Assembly: GCA_030748435.1 (NCBI GenBank)
Contig: JASMLZ010000051.1
Span: forward strand, 1 to 47,018
DNA length: 47,018 bases
Direction: 5' to 3'
Source: Gammaproteobacteria bacterium
GTDB taxonomy: Bacteria; Pseudomonadota; Gammaproteobacteria; Pseudomonadales; Balneatricaceae
The first letter of the stretch is position 1. Each line of letters starts with the position of its first letter. Shown here piece by piece: positions 34,089 through 44,507 of the stretch. The notes below the pieces were generated by a model that saw only the letters and a list, made by a program, of their open reading frames with translations, did no database searches and was not told the DNA's origin. Made by a program: the position numbers and the translations under genes.

Positions 34089-34296
34089 AGTGATATACCT
34101 CTGAAAAACCAATTAATATGCCTGCATGACAGAGCTAATGCGGGCCAATGGGGAAGCACTATATATATGGACAACTTCACCATGCCGCCTTGGGCTGCCG
34201 TGCCATTATTAAACTACAGGTCAATTAAGTGATGTTGGAGAAGGTATCAAGAAAGCGTGGAAAAGCATGAAGATTTGATGGAGGGCAGTAAATAAC

Positions 34297-35175
34297 CTAG
34301 ATTTCACTTAGTATCCAGTCCCTGAAAGCCTTCATACCATAGGTGAGGGGCCGGTTCTGGCCATATACCAGATAGAAGGCACTATGGGTGTCCAGAGTAA
34401 TATCAAAGGGCACCACCAGCTGACCCGTTGCCAGTTCCTTGGCCACCAGATGGCGGTCGGCCAAAGCAATACCCAAGCCCTCCACCGCCGCCCCTGTGGC
34501 CAGGGAGGTACTGGAAAAGCTCAGACCCTTGCCATGGCCCCAATCCTCCACACCCGCTGCCCGCAACCAGGTGCGCCATTCCTCGGGGCGAGAGCTGATA
34601 TGAATCAAATTATGATGGTCAAGATCAGCCACACTCTGCAGAGGATGATCACCCTGTAACAAGGCCGGGCTGCATATGGGCTCCAAAGACATACCCAAAA
34701 GCAAATGTGATGTCACCTCGGGCCAGTGGCCCCGACCAAACAGAACAGCCATATCAATATCCGAATGGTCAAAATCAACTTCTTCCATAGAGGCACTCAA
34801 GCGCAATTCCACATCCGGATAAGCCGCCTGAAAATGACTCAAGCGCTGCATTAACCAGCGCGTTAAAAAAGCCGGCGACACACTGATTGTTACGGCACCC
34901 ACATTGGGATTAGCCAGCAGGCGGCGCGTGGCACTGTCAATCTCATCCAGAGCATGCTCAATAGCCGCATAATACTTCTCCCCTGCCGAGGTCAAAACCA
35001 CCCGCCGCTTATCACGCATAAACAAATTTAATTCAAGAAAAGACTCCAGCGTTTTGATCTGATGACTAACAGCTGACGGCGTTACAAAGAGCTCGTCTGC
35101 AGCCTTAATAAAGCTGCCCAGACGGGCTGCAGCTTCAAAACTGCGCAGGGCATTCAGGGGCGGCAGTCGGCGCAT
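34297..35175 (-). CDS. LysR-family transcriptional regulator (GcvA-like)
   Basis: A 292-residue LysR protein. The N-terminal winged helix (RLPPLNALRSFEAAARLGSFIKAADELFVTPSAVSHQIKTLE) is of the GcvA subgroup, followed by a periplasmic-binding-protein-like effector domain. ATG 35175 has AAGGAGAGG about 7 bases upstream, which decides it over the TTG at 35181. Its usual divergent target would be the 95-residue gene at 35399, but that protein gives no clue to an effector. No glycine cleavage genes are in view, so the GcvA likeness is one of family only. Confidence 0.92.
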   Translation of the reverse strand: MRRLPPLNALRSFEAAARLGSFIKAADELFVTPSAVSHQIKTLESFLELNLFMRDKRRVVLTSAGEKYYAAIEHALDEIDSATRRLLANPNVGAVTISVSPAFLTRWLMQRLSHFQAAYPDVELRLSASMEEVDFDHSDIDMAVLFGRGHWPEVTSHLLLGMSLEPICSPALLQGDHPLQSVADLDHHNLIHISSRPEEWRTWLRAAGVEDWGHGKGLSFSSTSLATGAAVEGLGIALADRHLVAKELATGQLVVPFDITLDTHSAFYLVYGQNRPLTYGMKAFRDWILSEI

Positions 35176-35398
35176 AAGCAACCTCTCCTTATAGATGAAT
35201 ATTTCTCACCATTTTGCTGAAAAAGAGTCGTTTGTGCAAGTCTTATTATCACCGTAAAATGGCACCAGAAACTGAGAAAAGACCTGAATTTTGATCACTA
35301 CCAGCTTTACAAGACAAGCAAGTGTTATCAGCCAGACACCATTAGTTAGAACAGTTTTTCTCAATTTAAAGATTTCGTAATACTTACAGGAGCTCGAC

Positions 35399-35686
35399 AT
35401 GAGCAAAACCAACGACCTTGATATCAAGACCCTAGACAACGGCGAGGTTGATTATGAGTTTTATGTGGCCCAAGCCCACCAAGCTCGTAGTGAAGCCATT
35501 GCCAAATTATTTAGCCGTCTGGGCCACTGGCTAAAGCAAACACTAACCCTTAGGCAGCACACTGAAGCCGCAGAAAGCTATAGTGAATACCTGAAAACCG
35601 CCCGCCTGATGCGCCATGAGTTTAATAATGGCCGCCACCAAGACAGCGATCATTATATCGCCCAGCGCCTGATGGCCGGGCATTAA
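35399..35686 (+). CDS. Hypothetical 95-residue helical protein
   Basis: A small, charged, probably all-helical protein with no signal peptide. The segment DYEFYVAQAHQARSEAIAKLFSRLGHWLKQ is amphipathic and resembles small alphaproteobacterial and gammaproteobacterial proteins that start with an 'AxxARSEA' helix, but I cannot name the family with certainty. A good ribosome site (CAGGAG, 7 bases before the ATG) supports expression. It is divergent from the LysR gene, with 223 bp between them. The function is unknown; regulation by the LysR protein is only a positional guess. Confidence 0.7.
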   Translation: MSKTNDLDIKTLDNGEVDYEFYVAQAHQARSEAIAKLFSRLGHWLKQTLTLRQHTEAAESYSEYLKTARLMRHEFNNGRHQDSDHYIAQRLMAGH

Positions 35687-35713
35687 AAAGCCTGTAAATA
35701 CCAGTAAAGCTGC

Positions 35714-35762
35714 TGCCACCGTTATCGTGATGATGATGGTGGCAAGGGCCTTAAACAGGCCA
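35714..35762. terminator. Paired hairpins after the 95-residue gene
   Basis: TGCCACC (about 35717) pairs with GGTGGCA (about 35738) across a long loop. GGCCT-TAAAC-AGGCC follows immediately. Neither is followed by a strong T-run. They probably mark the end of the upstream transcript, and the rest of the gap to 35936 shows nothing recognisable. Confidence 0.3.
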
Positions 35763-35936
35763 ACCACTCCCTTATCTTCACTTTATTGCTGCACTTATAC
35801 CCAACTGCAGACCTTTATACTTAGTTTTATTAACTATAAAAATGCAGGCAGTATTGTGCAGAGCTGTATTACTGACGCAATATCTTGATACTTAGACAAA
35901 GATAACTAGTGTCTCGGGAGCTGATAGACATTCAAA

Positions 35937-36947
35937 CTAATACTTTTGCTTATGAGTGATAACTCCACGAACCCCACCTTTAGGGTCTTTAGCATCATTT
36001 TCCCGCCTAGGGATTAAATGTATATGTGTGTGGAATATAGTTTGCCCAGAGCTGGAACCAATATTAACACCAACATTCCAGCCAGATATCGAATCATCCT
36101 TACTCATGAGATTTGCGCGCTGGCTCTTTAACAACTCATCTATGGCAGCTTGCTCAGATTTGTACAAATCAAAATAATCTGAAACATGGCGTTTAGGTAT
36201 AACAAGTGTGTGGCCTTCAGTGACCGGATAATCATCAAATATTGAAAAAGCCAACTCATTCTCTATATATTCTGTCGCAAGCCTTATATGGCGTTCTTTG
36301 CTTGTTTCTAATTGGCAAAATAGACAATTTTCATCTCTATTACCATAACTAGAGTGTACACATCTAAAGTCAGTGCTATCTAAGTCTTTTTTCTGCGCAT
36401 TACATGTACGACAAAGCGCTTGTAGATTGGTCTTATCGTTACTTCCACCATTAGATCTAGGGATAATGTGGTCAACATCAATCTGCTTTAGTGCAGATGA
36501 GACACCACATAGTTCACATCTGTTACCAGCTTCACGTAACACCTCGAATCGTAAACTACCCGGAACAGGTTCATTATTTTTGTCACCGAAAGGATTACGC
36601 ATCAGCAGGTAATCGTTGATACGATTCTCAAGAATATTTTCGATTTCTTTCTGCTGGTTACTGGTTAATTGACACATGATGCCACTTAGGTAATACATGT
36701 CGCCAGATTTTTCTAATAATCCATCCCTAACAAGACGAGAGCCAGGCATTTTATGTATGACTTTCTTTTCATAGTACTCTATGGTTTTTGCATCACCCAA
36801 GACAAACTCTTGAGCTATCTCATGCTTTGTAGCTTGACCACCATTCCGAAGAATTTTAAGCAACATTACTGGCTTGTATATATGAGACATACGCAAACCT
36901 GTTTTGGAGGATATAAAAGTCTTTAACTCTTCATATGACTGTATCAA
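35937..36947 (-). CDS. HNH endonuclease - HIT domain fusion protein
   Basis: A 336-residue, three-part protein. Residues 1-95 look like a winged-helix domain (HEIAQEFVLGDAKTIEYYEKKVIHKMPGSRLVRDGLL). Residues 130-190 are an HNH nuclease: C144-x2-C147, D159-H160 in VDHIIPRSNGG, N174 in KTNL, C179-x2-C182. Residues 205-336 are a HIT domain: C208-x2-C211, H246, H254 and the triad HTHIH (306-310) with H308 the likely nucleophile. HIT proteins hydrolyse or transfer nucleotides; HNH domains cut DNA. The start is TTG 36947 with GGAG about 8 bases upstream. The gene is AT-rich (about 37-38% GC in the two 60-base rows counted) beside a transposase remnant and tRNA-Arg, which suggests transfer. A defence role is possible but unproven. 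Confidence 0.85.
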   Translation of the reverse strand: MIQSYEELKTFISSKTGLRMSHIYKPVMLLKILRNGGQATKHEIAQEFVLGDAKTIEYYEKKVIHKMPGSRLVRDGLLEKSGDMYYLSGIMCQLTSNQQKEIENILENRINDYLLMRNPFGDKNNEPVPGSLRFEVLREAGNRCELCGVSSALKQIDVDHIIPRSNGGSNDKTNLQALCRTCNAQKKDLDSTDFRCVHSSYGNRDENCLFCQLETSKERHIRLATEYIENELAFSIFDDYPVTEGHTLVIPKRHVSDYFDLYKSEQAAIDELLKSQRANLMSKDDSISGWNVGVNIGSSSGQTIFHTHIHLIPRRENDAKDPKGGVRGVITHKQKY

Positions 36948-37037
36948 TGTAACGCTCCTAAAGCACTCAATTGAACCATTAGAATGGCATATATCTGGAA
37001 ACAGTCCTATAGGAAATTGTCTGAAATATCTGCATAT

Positions 37038-37178
37038 AACCTAGATTATGGCTTTAGAAACTTTGAGAATTATAGAATGAAAGTGCTTGTCCACCATGGG
37101 TGGAACGGTATGATCAACAAGATTGAACAAGTGCCATCTCCAGTTAATCGGGTAGAGCCCAGAAGACAGTTCAAATGA
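37038..37178 (+). pseudogene. C-terminal remnant of a transposase (ISL3-like)
   Basis: The frame encodes NLDYGFRNFENYRMKV followed by LVHHGWNGMINKIEQ, then a tail of about 18 residues. The GFRNFENYR block recalls the C-terminus of ISL3-family transposases. The frame runs upstream to ATG 36984 without similarity, and nothing else of an IS remains. It lies between the HNH-HIT gene and tRNA-Arg. The family assignment is from memory and tentative. Confidence 0.4.
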
Positions 37179-37202
37179 CAGCTTAAAATAAGCCCCAGAA
37201 AC

Positions 37203-37229
37203 GAAAAACCCCTTGCAAAGCAAAGGGTT
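37203..37229 (-). terminator. Rho-independent terminator of tRNA-Arg
   Basis: On the minus strand AACCCTTTGC-TTT-GCAAGGGGTT forms a 10-bp stem with a 3-base loop and one wobble pair, followed by a short T-run. It begins 13 bases after the tRNA 3' end. Confidence 0.85.
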
Positions 37230-37241
37230 AATTCTAGAATA

Positions 37242-37318
37242 TGGCGCGCCCGACACGATTCGAACGTGTGACCGCCTGGTTCGTAGCCAGGTACTCTATC
37301 CAGCTGAGCTACGGGCGC
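37242..37318 (-). tRNA. tRNA-Arg (anticodon ACG)
   Basis: A 77-base tRNA on the minus strand. The acceptor stem GCGCCCG pairs with CGGGCGC, the discriminator is G and CCA is encoded. The D-arm (AGCTCAGCTGGATAGAG), the anticodon stem-loop CCTGG-CTACGAA-CCAGG with anticodon ACG, and the T-loop GTTCGAATC are all intact. The A34 would be edited to inosine, reading CGU, CGC and CGA. It is followed by a strong terminator. tRNA genes are common insertion targets, and a low-GC gene lies just downstream. Confidence 0.98.
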
Positions 37319-37449
37319 GTTTTGGGTTGCAGACCAGCCTCGGTCATGCGGAGGCGCATTGTATACGCTATACCTCAACATTACAACTAAAAATATGGTA
37401 AATTCATCAACTTAGTGGGTTTATTTTACTATTCACGGGTAGCAAAAAG

Positions 37450-37821
37450 ATGGAAATAGTTGGTGTTTATCATGCTTATTCAGGCTTGTTGGGTGAGTTA
37501 AAATATATCACTGGCAAGGTCATGGGTACGGCCCACTGTGCCCTGTGTGATATCACCCATGGCTGGCACCCCCTTGGCAAGGCTGAATGGCGTCAGGAGA
37601 TAAAGCAGTGGGGCAACCTGAAAACCCTGCATATTAATGACCAACCAGCATCCATGGCGGCGCTTACGCAGGGGCAAACACCCTGTATACTGCTGGCCAA
37701 CGAAGGTCGCTGTAACATTATTATTAACAGTGCGCAGTTGGCGGCATGTGAGGGTGATATTCAAGCCATGCTCTGTCTAATCCGTGATGCTCTGAATAAA
37801 TCCACAAATTTAAGCCAATAG
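37450..37821 (+). CDS. Conserved hypothetical protein with CALCDITH motif
   Basis: A 123-residue protein with no signal peptide. It resembles a widespread small family that begins with a V-G-V-Y-x-A-xx-G-x-x-GEL-Y pattern and has an invariant HCALCDITH (C30 and C33). Members are often labelled GTPase without a visible P-loop; none is seen here either. The CxxC and histidines could bind a metal or serve in redox chemistry. The start at 37450 has only a weak ribosome site. It lies 125 bp before leuS. The function is unknown. Confidence 0.7.
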   Translation: MEIVGVYHAYSGLLGELKYITGKVMGTAHCALCDITHGWHPLGKAEWRQEIKQWGNLKTLHINDQPASMAALTQGQTPCILLANEGRCNIIINSAQLAACEGDIQAMLCLIRDALNKSTNLSQ

Positions 37822-37946
37822 CCCCATGGGTTATCTACTTATTGTGGCTATACTGTTGTATCATACAGCGCCTATACTGGCTGTAGTATTGCGCAGCCAA
37901 ATTAACCCAATACCAGACGCCAAATTGGCCTGTAAACGAAGCTTAA

Positions 37947-40538
<2,592 letters not shown>

Positions 40539-40564
40539 AGCGCTGAATTCAGGGAGATAGCCAC

Positions 40565-41080
40565 ATGAACTTAAGCAAACTATCAACCGGCATACTAAGT
40601 ATGGTCTTGATTCTGGGCCTTAGTGCTTGTGGTTATCAACTGCGCGGCAGTGGCCATCAAGCGCAACTGCCGGATAGTCTCAGCATCTATGCCGACGACC
40701 AGCAACTAGCAGATGCCATGGCTAAAGCCCTGTCCATGGCTCAGGTAAATGTGGTGATCAAAACCCAAGCGGTTAGCACCGACGAGGGCACAGCTATTAG
40801 TGCCGACCTGCGTTTTAGCAACACCAAAGCCGAGCGCAAGGCCGTTATTTACGACACCAATGGTGAGGCCACGCACTGGCGTTATAGTGTCAGCACTAGC
40901 CTGCTGCTGGGTCAGGGCGAAGACAGCAAAAGCTTTACCTTACAGGAGTATCAACAGGTGGCCCTAAACGCTGATGCTGGCGCCGGTTCGGCCAATGATG
41001 TGATTATCACCACCACCTGGCAACAACTCTATACAGCCCTTGCCCAAGGTGCCATAAATATTCTGGGCCGTCAGCCCTAG
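40565..41080 (+). CDS. lptE: LPS-assembly lipoprotein LptE
   Basis: A 171-residue outer-membrane lipoprotein that plugs the LptD barrel and helps deliver LPS to the cell surface. The signal peptide ends in a lipobox, LSAC, with lipidated C22, followed by GYQLRGSG, which is typical of LptE. The rest is divergent, as usual. It sits between leuS and holA, the standard position. The ribosome site GGGAGA is about 8 bases before the ATG. Confidence 0.95.
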   Translation: MNLSKLSTGILSMVLILGLSACGYQLRGSGHQAQLPDSLSIYADDQQLADAMAKALSMAQVNVVIKTQAVSTDEGTAISADLRFSNTKAERKAVIYDTNGEATHWRYSVSTSLLLGQGEDSKSFTLQEYQQVALNADAGAGSANDVIITTTWQQLYTALAQGAINILGRQP

Positions 41081-41096
41081 CCTATAGGCGCCTGCT

Positions 41097-42101
41097 ATGC
41101 GTATTCGCCCCGAGCAACTGGCACAACACCTGCAGAATCTGGCACCCTGTTATCTGGTGCAGGGTGATGAGCCTTTGTTGCTGCAGGAAATGGGCGATGA
41201 TATTCGTCAGGCTGCCAAACAGCAGGGCTTTCTGGAGCGCGACCTGTTTCATGTCGAAGGTCGCTTTGACTGGCAACAAATCAGTGCCGCCGACCAGGCC
41301 ATGTCTTTATTTGCCAGCCGCAAAATTGTGGAAATTCGCATACCGTCAGGTAAACCCGGCAAAGACGGTGGTGCGGCACTATTAGAGCTGGCAGAAAACC
41401 CTAATCCAGATAATCTGTTACTGGTAATAGCGGGCAAAATCGACGCCGCAGGCCAAAAAAGCAAATGGTATAAAGCCTTTGAACAAAAGGGTGTTGCCGT
41501 CACTGTGTATCCTTTAGACATTCAAGCCATGCCACGCTGGATTAGTCAACGAGCCAATAAAATGGGCTTGGAAATTGAACCACAGGCAGCACAACTTCTG
41601 GCCCAGCGCACAGAGGGCAATCTGCTGGCCACGGCACAGGAACTGGAAAAATTCACCCTGCGCACCAAAACCACAGCCATTAGTGTTGAAGAAGTGGCCG
41701 ATGATGTGGGTGGGCATGCGCGTTATAGCAGCTTTCAACTGGTCGATGAAGCCCTCAATCAAAATCCTCAGCGCGCCCTCACTATCCTTAATGGTCTGCA
41801 TGAAGAAGGCAGTGAACCCCTTGCTATCGTGTGGGTTTTTGCGCGTGAAATTCGCCTGATCAACAAGCTAATCAGCCACCCTCAAGGTATTCAAGCCGCA
41901 GTCGACCAAGCCCGTATCTGGCCCAAAAAACGTGTAGGTATAGTACAAAAGGCCGCCCACAGCCACAGCAAAACCAGTGTCCAGCAGATGCTGGACCTAT
42001 GCTTACGCATCGACCAAAGCAGCAAAGGCGTAGGCCACGAAAAAGCCTGGGATTTACTGTCCAGATTGACTCTGACTCTGGCCAATCAACCCCTACCCTA
42101 G
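41097..42101 (+). CDS. holA: DNA polymerase III delta subunit
   Basis: A 334-residue clamp-loader subunit that opens the beta sliding clamp. The N-terminal PCYLVQGDEPLLLQEMGDDIRQAA, the RKIVEIRIPSGKPGKDG strand and the KSKWYKAFEQKGVAV segment match HolA. The C-terminal helical collar follows (LLDLCLRIDQSSKGVG-like, here MLDLCLRIDQSSKG). It begins 16 bp after lptE. In E. coli nadD would follow; here a palindromic repeat region and an ompA-like gene follow instead. Confidence 0.95.
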   Translation: MRIRPEQLAQHLQNLAPCYLVQGDEPLLLQEMGDDIRQAAKQQGFLERDLFHVEGRFDWQQISAADQAMSLFASRKIVEIRIPSGKPGKDGGAALLELAENPNPDNLLLVIAGKIDAAGQKSKWYKAFEQKGVAVTVYPLDIQAMPRWISQRANKMGLEIEPQAAQLLAQRTEGNLLATAQELEKFTLRTKTTAISVEEVADDVGGHARYSSFQLVDEALNQNPQRALTILNGLHEEGSEPLAIVWVFAREIRLINKLISHPQGIQAAVDQARIWPKKRVGIVQKAAHSHSKTSVQQMLDLCLRIDQSSKGVGHEKAWDLLSRLTLTLANQPLP

Positions 42102-42110
42102 CACAGCGTA

Positions 42111-42190
42111 ATATAGGTCGGACTCTAGTCCGACATGTCGGGTTAAAATTTGGCCTACAACAAAACTACCGGGTTAAAACCCGGCCTACA
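42111..42190. repeat. Palindromic intergenic repeat, family A copy 2
   Basis: A perfect palindrome, GTCGGACT-CT-AGTCCGAC (42117-42134), is followed by TGTCGGGTTAAAA and then a second palindrome, CCGGGTTAAAACCCGG (42169-42184). These are the same word set as at 1746-1861. The 265-bp gap between holA and the ompA-like gene holds this repeat and the ompA-like promoter; no gene is seen. Confidence 0.6.
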
Positions 42191-42366
42191 AGGCCTAACA
42201 CCAGACCCGCCATAAGACAGATTAGGCCTCAACCTACAGCAAGCTAAGCAAAACCTGTCTGTCATCAACTTTATCTTCATTCATTTCCATTATATTTTCA
42301 TCTTTGCTAAAGTGAACTGAATTATAATTTGCTTCAGTCATCAGCCTTAAATCAAAGGAGAGCATT

Positions 42367-43203
42367 ATGCTTCGCACTCTATGCTTGTCACTACTACTGG
42401 TCAGTATTAACTTGCAGGCCCACAGCGAGAATGATTCGCTTGCCCATCGCGCCTTCTGGTATTCCTCCAATGGCCAACCAGTACTGGACAGCAGTGGTCA
42501 CTGTATTCGCAATGGTTCATGGGAAGCGCTGGGGCGTCCTAGCTGTGTAACAGATATAACTGAAGCTGAGCCTAAAGCAGCACCTGAGCCTAAAGCAGCA
42601 CCTGAGCCTGAGCCCAAGACAGAGCCAGAGCCAGAACCAGCTCCTGCAGTAGAGCCCACTGCTGCAGTTACGACAGAACCCGAGGCAAAAACCGAAGTTA
42701 CAGCACCGACTAAAGCAGCAACGGCAGTGACCGAAACAAAAGTGGTTACAGTAGTGGCTGATCCGGCGCCGGTAACACCAGCTGCCAAACCTGTTGTGGC
42801 AGCAGAGCCAGCGCCAGAAGAACCTGCAGCGGTTACCTACAGTTACCCAACTGAGTCGATTACCGCACATATCCTGTTTGACTTTGATAAAAACAATCTG
42901 CGCATTGATCAGCAGGAAAAGATCGAAGTGGCTATTATGCAGGCCCGTAAGGCACATAAAATCTTTAAAGTCAGTCTCGATGGCCATGCCGATAGCCGGG
43001 GTACCGATGAGTACAACTATGATCTTTCGCAAAGACGGATTAACACTATCGTCAACTATCTGAATTTGCGGGACATGGAGACCAGTTCTACCATGGCTTG
43101 GGGCGAAAGCAAATTGATCCTCAACGCTGATGGTAGTGAGAACTACGACCACAGCCGCCGAGTGGAAATTAAGATTAAAGTGCAGCAAAAGGTCGCCAAC
43201 TGA
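42367..43203 (+). CDS. OmpA-family peptidoglycan-associated protein with Pro/Ala/Glu-rich linker
   Basis: A 278-residue exported protein. Signal peptide MLRTLCLSLLLVSINLQAHS. A short N-terminal segment (HRAFWYSSNGQPVLDSSGHCIRNGSWE) resembles the module before OmpA domains in similar proteins. Residues about 62-155 form an extended linker rich in Glu, Pro, Ala and Lys. The OmpA domain has ILFDFDKNNLRIDQ and the peptidoglycan-binding GHADSRGTDEYNYDLSQRRINTIVNYL. There is no beta-barrel, so it probably links to the cell wall from the periplasm or membrane. AAAGGAGAG precedes the ATG and a strong terminator follows. The linker contains an 18-base tandem repeat. Confidence 0.9.
   Translation: MLRTLCLSLLLVSINLQAHSENDSLAHRAFWYSSNGQPVLDSSGHCIRNGSWEALGRPSCVTDITEAEPKAAPEPKAAPEPEPKTEPEPEPAPAVEPTAAVTTEPEAKTEVTAPTKAATAVTETKVVTVVADPAPVTPAAKPVVAAEPAPEEPAAVTYSYPTESITAHILFDFDKNNLRIDQQEKIEVAIMQARKAHKIFKVSLDGHADSRGTDEYNYDLSQRRINTIVNYLNLRDMETSSTMAWGESKLILNADGSENYDHSRRVEIKIKVQQKVAN
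42568..42603 (+). repeat. 18-base tandem repeat in the OmpA-like linker
   Basis: GAGCCTAAAGCAGCACCT occurs twice in tandem in frame, encoding EPKAAP twice, and is followed by further GAGCC units. Such in-frame repeats make linker length variable between strains. Confidence 0.85.
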
Positions 43204-43222
43204 TTGGTTACCTAGCATACTT

Positions 43223-43255
43223 AAAGGGTCAGCCCATTTTTGCTGACCCTTTTTT
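43223..43255 (+). terminator. Rho-independent terminator of the ompA-like gene
   Basis: AAAGGGTCAGC (43223-43233) and GCTGACCCTTT (43242-43252) form an 11-bp stem with an 8-base loop, and the T-run extends to 43255. It ends 5 bases before the stop of the convergent oxidoreductase gene and may serve that gene weakly as well. Confidence 0.9.
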
Positions 43256-43260
43256 ATGCA

Positions 43261-44505
43261 TCAGGCAAAGCGAGCAATAGAAAACGGCTGCAAGGCCTCC
43301 ATTTTACCTTCCAACAAGGCTTGCGCCACCAGCTCACCACTGGTAACCGATTGTGTTAACCCCAAATGGCCATGACCAAAGGCATAATGCAGACCTGCGC
43401 ACCTCAGTGAAGGCCCCAATACGGGCAAGGTGTCTGGTGTCGACGGGCGCTGCCCCATCCACATCTCCCCTTCACCGCCAACCAAATCAGGTAGACAACG
43501 TTGAGCCTTAGTTAACAGGGCCCTGCTACGCTGGTAATTTGGTGGCGCAGCCAAACCAGCAAACTCAGCCGCACCACCAATACGCAGTCCTAAACCCATG
43601 GGAGTGGCCACAAATTGCTCCTCGGCAAAAAACAACATATGGTTTAGTTCTATACCCGGTGCTGCAATGGTAGTGTTATAGCCACGTTCTGATGCCAGTA
43701 AACAGCGCTCACCAACAGTTCTGGCAAGTTTTGCCGACCAGGCTCCGGCAGCCACCACAAGCTGTTCGCAGGCATAGTTCTGGGCCTTGCCACGCACGCC
43801 CTTAACCCGCTTATCCGTATGTAATATTGAGGTAATTTCATCCCTCACAAACTGCACACCTTGGGCCTGTAACCAATGGCGGCAGTTGGCCAGTAATTGT
43901 TTGGGGTCATCCACGATACGCCATTGCGGATGAAATACGGCAAACTGTTTGGCATCGCTCAGGGCCGGCTCCATCGCTTTTAACTGCTCCCTTTCAATCA
44001 GTTCCAGAGTAAAGCCCTGATCGCGCTTTATCTGCCACTCCAGCGCTAAGGGGTCATAATTATGCCGCTGATTAAACACTTTGAGCATGCCTTTTTGTGT
44101 CACCCCTGCAGCATAACCAATGGTGTGCAGAAAGGGTTCAAAATCCTGCCAAACCCGGTTATTAAGCTGCCATTGTGCAGCAGCACAAGCTTGCACCTTG
44201 GGTATATTGGCATTGCGCAAAAAGCTCCAAAACCATGGCATTAAGCCGGGTAGCTGAGTGGGGCGAATAGACAAGGGGCCCAAGGGGTCCAAAAGCCAAG
44301 CCGGTAGTGAACGCCAGAGGCCGGGCACACTTAAAGGAGCACAGTCAGTCACTGCCAAGGCACAGGCATTACCGAAGGACGCCTTATCGCCGTCTGGATC
44401 TGGGTCGATAACCGTAACGGCCTGCCCCCTGACCGTCAGCGCATAAGCACAAGCCAGACCCACAACACCCGCACCAATCACCATAACTGGCGTTTGGGAA
44501 GACAC
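43261..44505 (-). CDS. FAD-dependent amino-acid dehydrogenase (DadA-like)
   Basis: A 414-residue DAO-family flavoprotein. The N-terminal dinucleotide motif is VIGAGVVGLACAYAL. The D-amino-acid dehydrogenase pattern continues with NACALAVTDCAPLSVPG, PWFWSFLRNA, LLASERGYNT and the C-terminal MGQRPSTPDTLPVLGPS...GHGHLGLTQSVTSGELVA. Likely substrates are D-amino acids or secondary amines such as opines; which one is unknown. The GTG at 44505 lies 2 bp after the saccharopine dehydrogenase-like stop; ATG 44484 is an alternative. Sharing an operon with that enzyme suggests consecutive steps on one substrate. Confidence 0.88.
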   Translation of the reverse strand: MSSQTPVMVIGAGVVGLACAYALTVRGQAVTVIDPDPDGDKASFGNACALAVTDCAPLSVPGLWRSLPAWLLDPLGPLSIRPTQLPGLMPWFWSFLRNANIPKVQACAAAQWQLNNRVWQDFEPFLHTIGYAAGVTQKGMLKVFNQRHNYDPLALEWQIKRDQGFTLELIEREQLKAMEPALSDAKQFAVFHPQWRIVDDPKQLLANCRHWLQAQGVQFVRDEITSILHTDKRVKGVRGKAQNYACEQLVVAAGAWSAKLARTVGERCLLASERGYNTTIAAPGIELNHMLFFAEEQFVATPMGLGLRIGGAAEFAGLAAPPNYQRSRALLTKAQRCLPDLVGGEGEMWMGQRPSTPDTLPVLGPSLRCAGLHYAFGHGHLGLTQSVTSGELVAQALLEGKMEALQPFSIARFA

Positions 44506-44507
44506 CT

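Noticed and set aside
35543-35767. Minus-strand hydrophobic 74-residue frame
   Set aside because: It overlaps the 95-residue gene that has a good ribosome site, has no convincing start signal and includes a hairpin region; probably a shadow.
35880-37318. Genomic island with attachment repeats at tRNA-Arg
   Set aside because: No direct copy of the tRNA 3' end was found to the left of the HNH-HIT gene and no integrase is present; only a weak GTGTC-CGGG likeness near 35910.
42517-43218. 233-residue minus-strand frame opposite the ompA-like gene
   Set aside because: Its Cys/Arg/Phe-rich low-complexity content mirrors the Pro/Ala/Glu linker on the plus strand; the plus-strand OmpA domain is clear.
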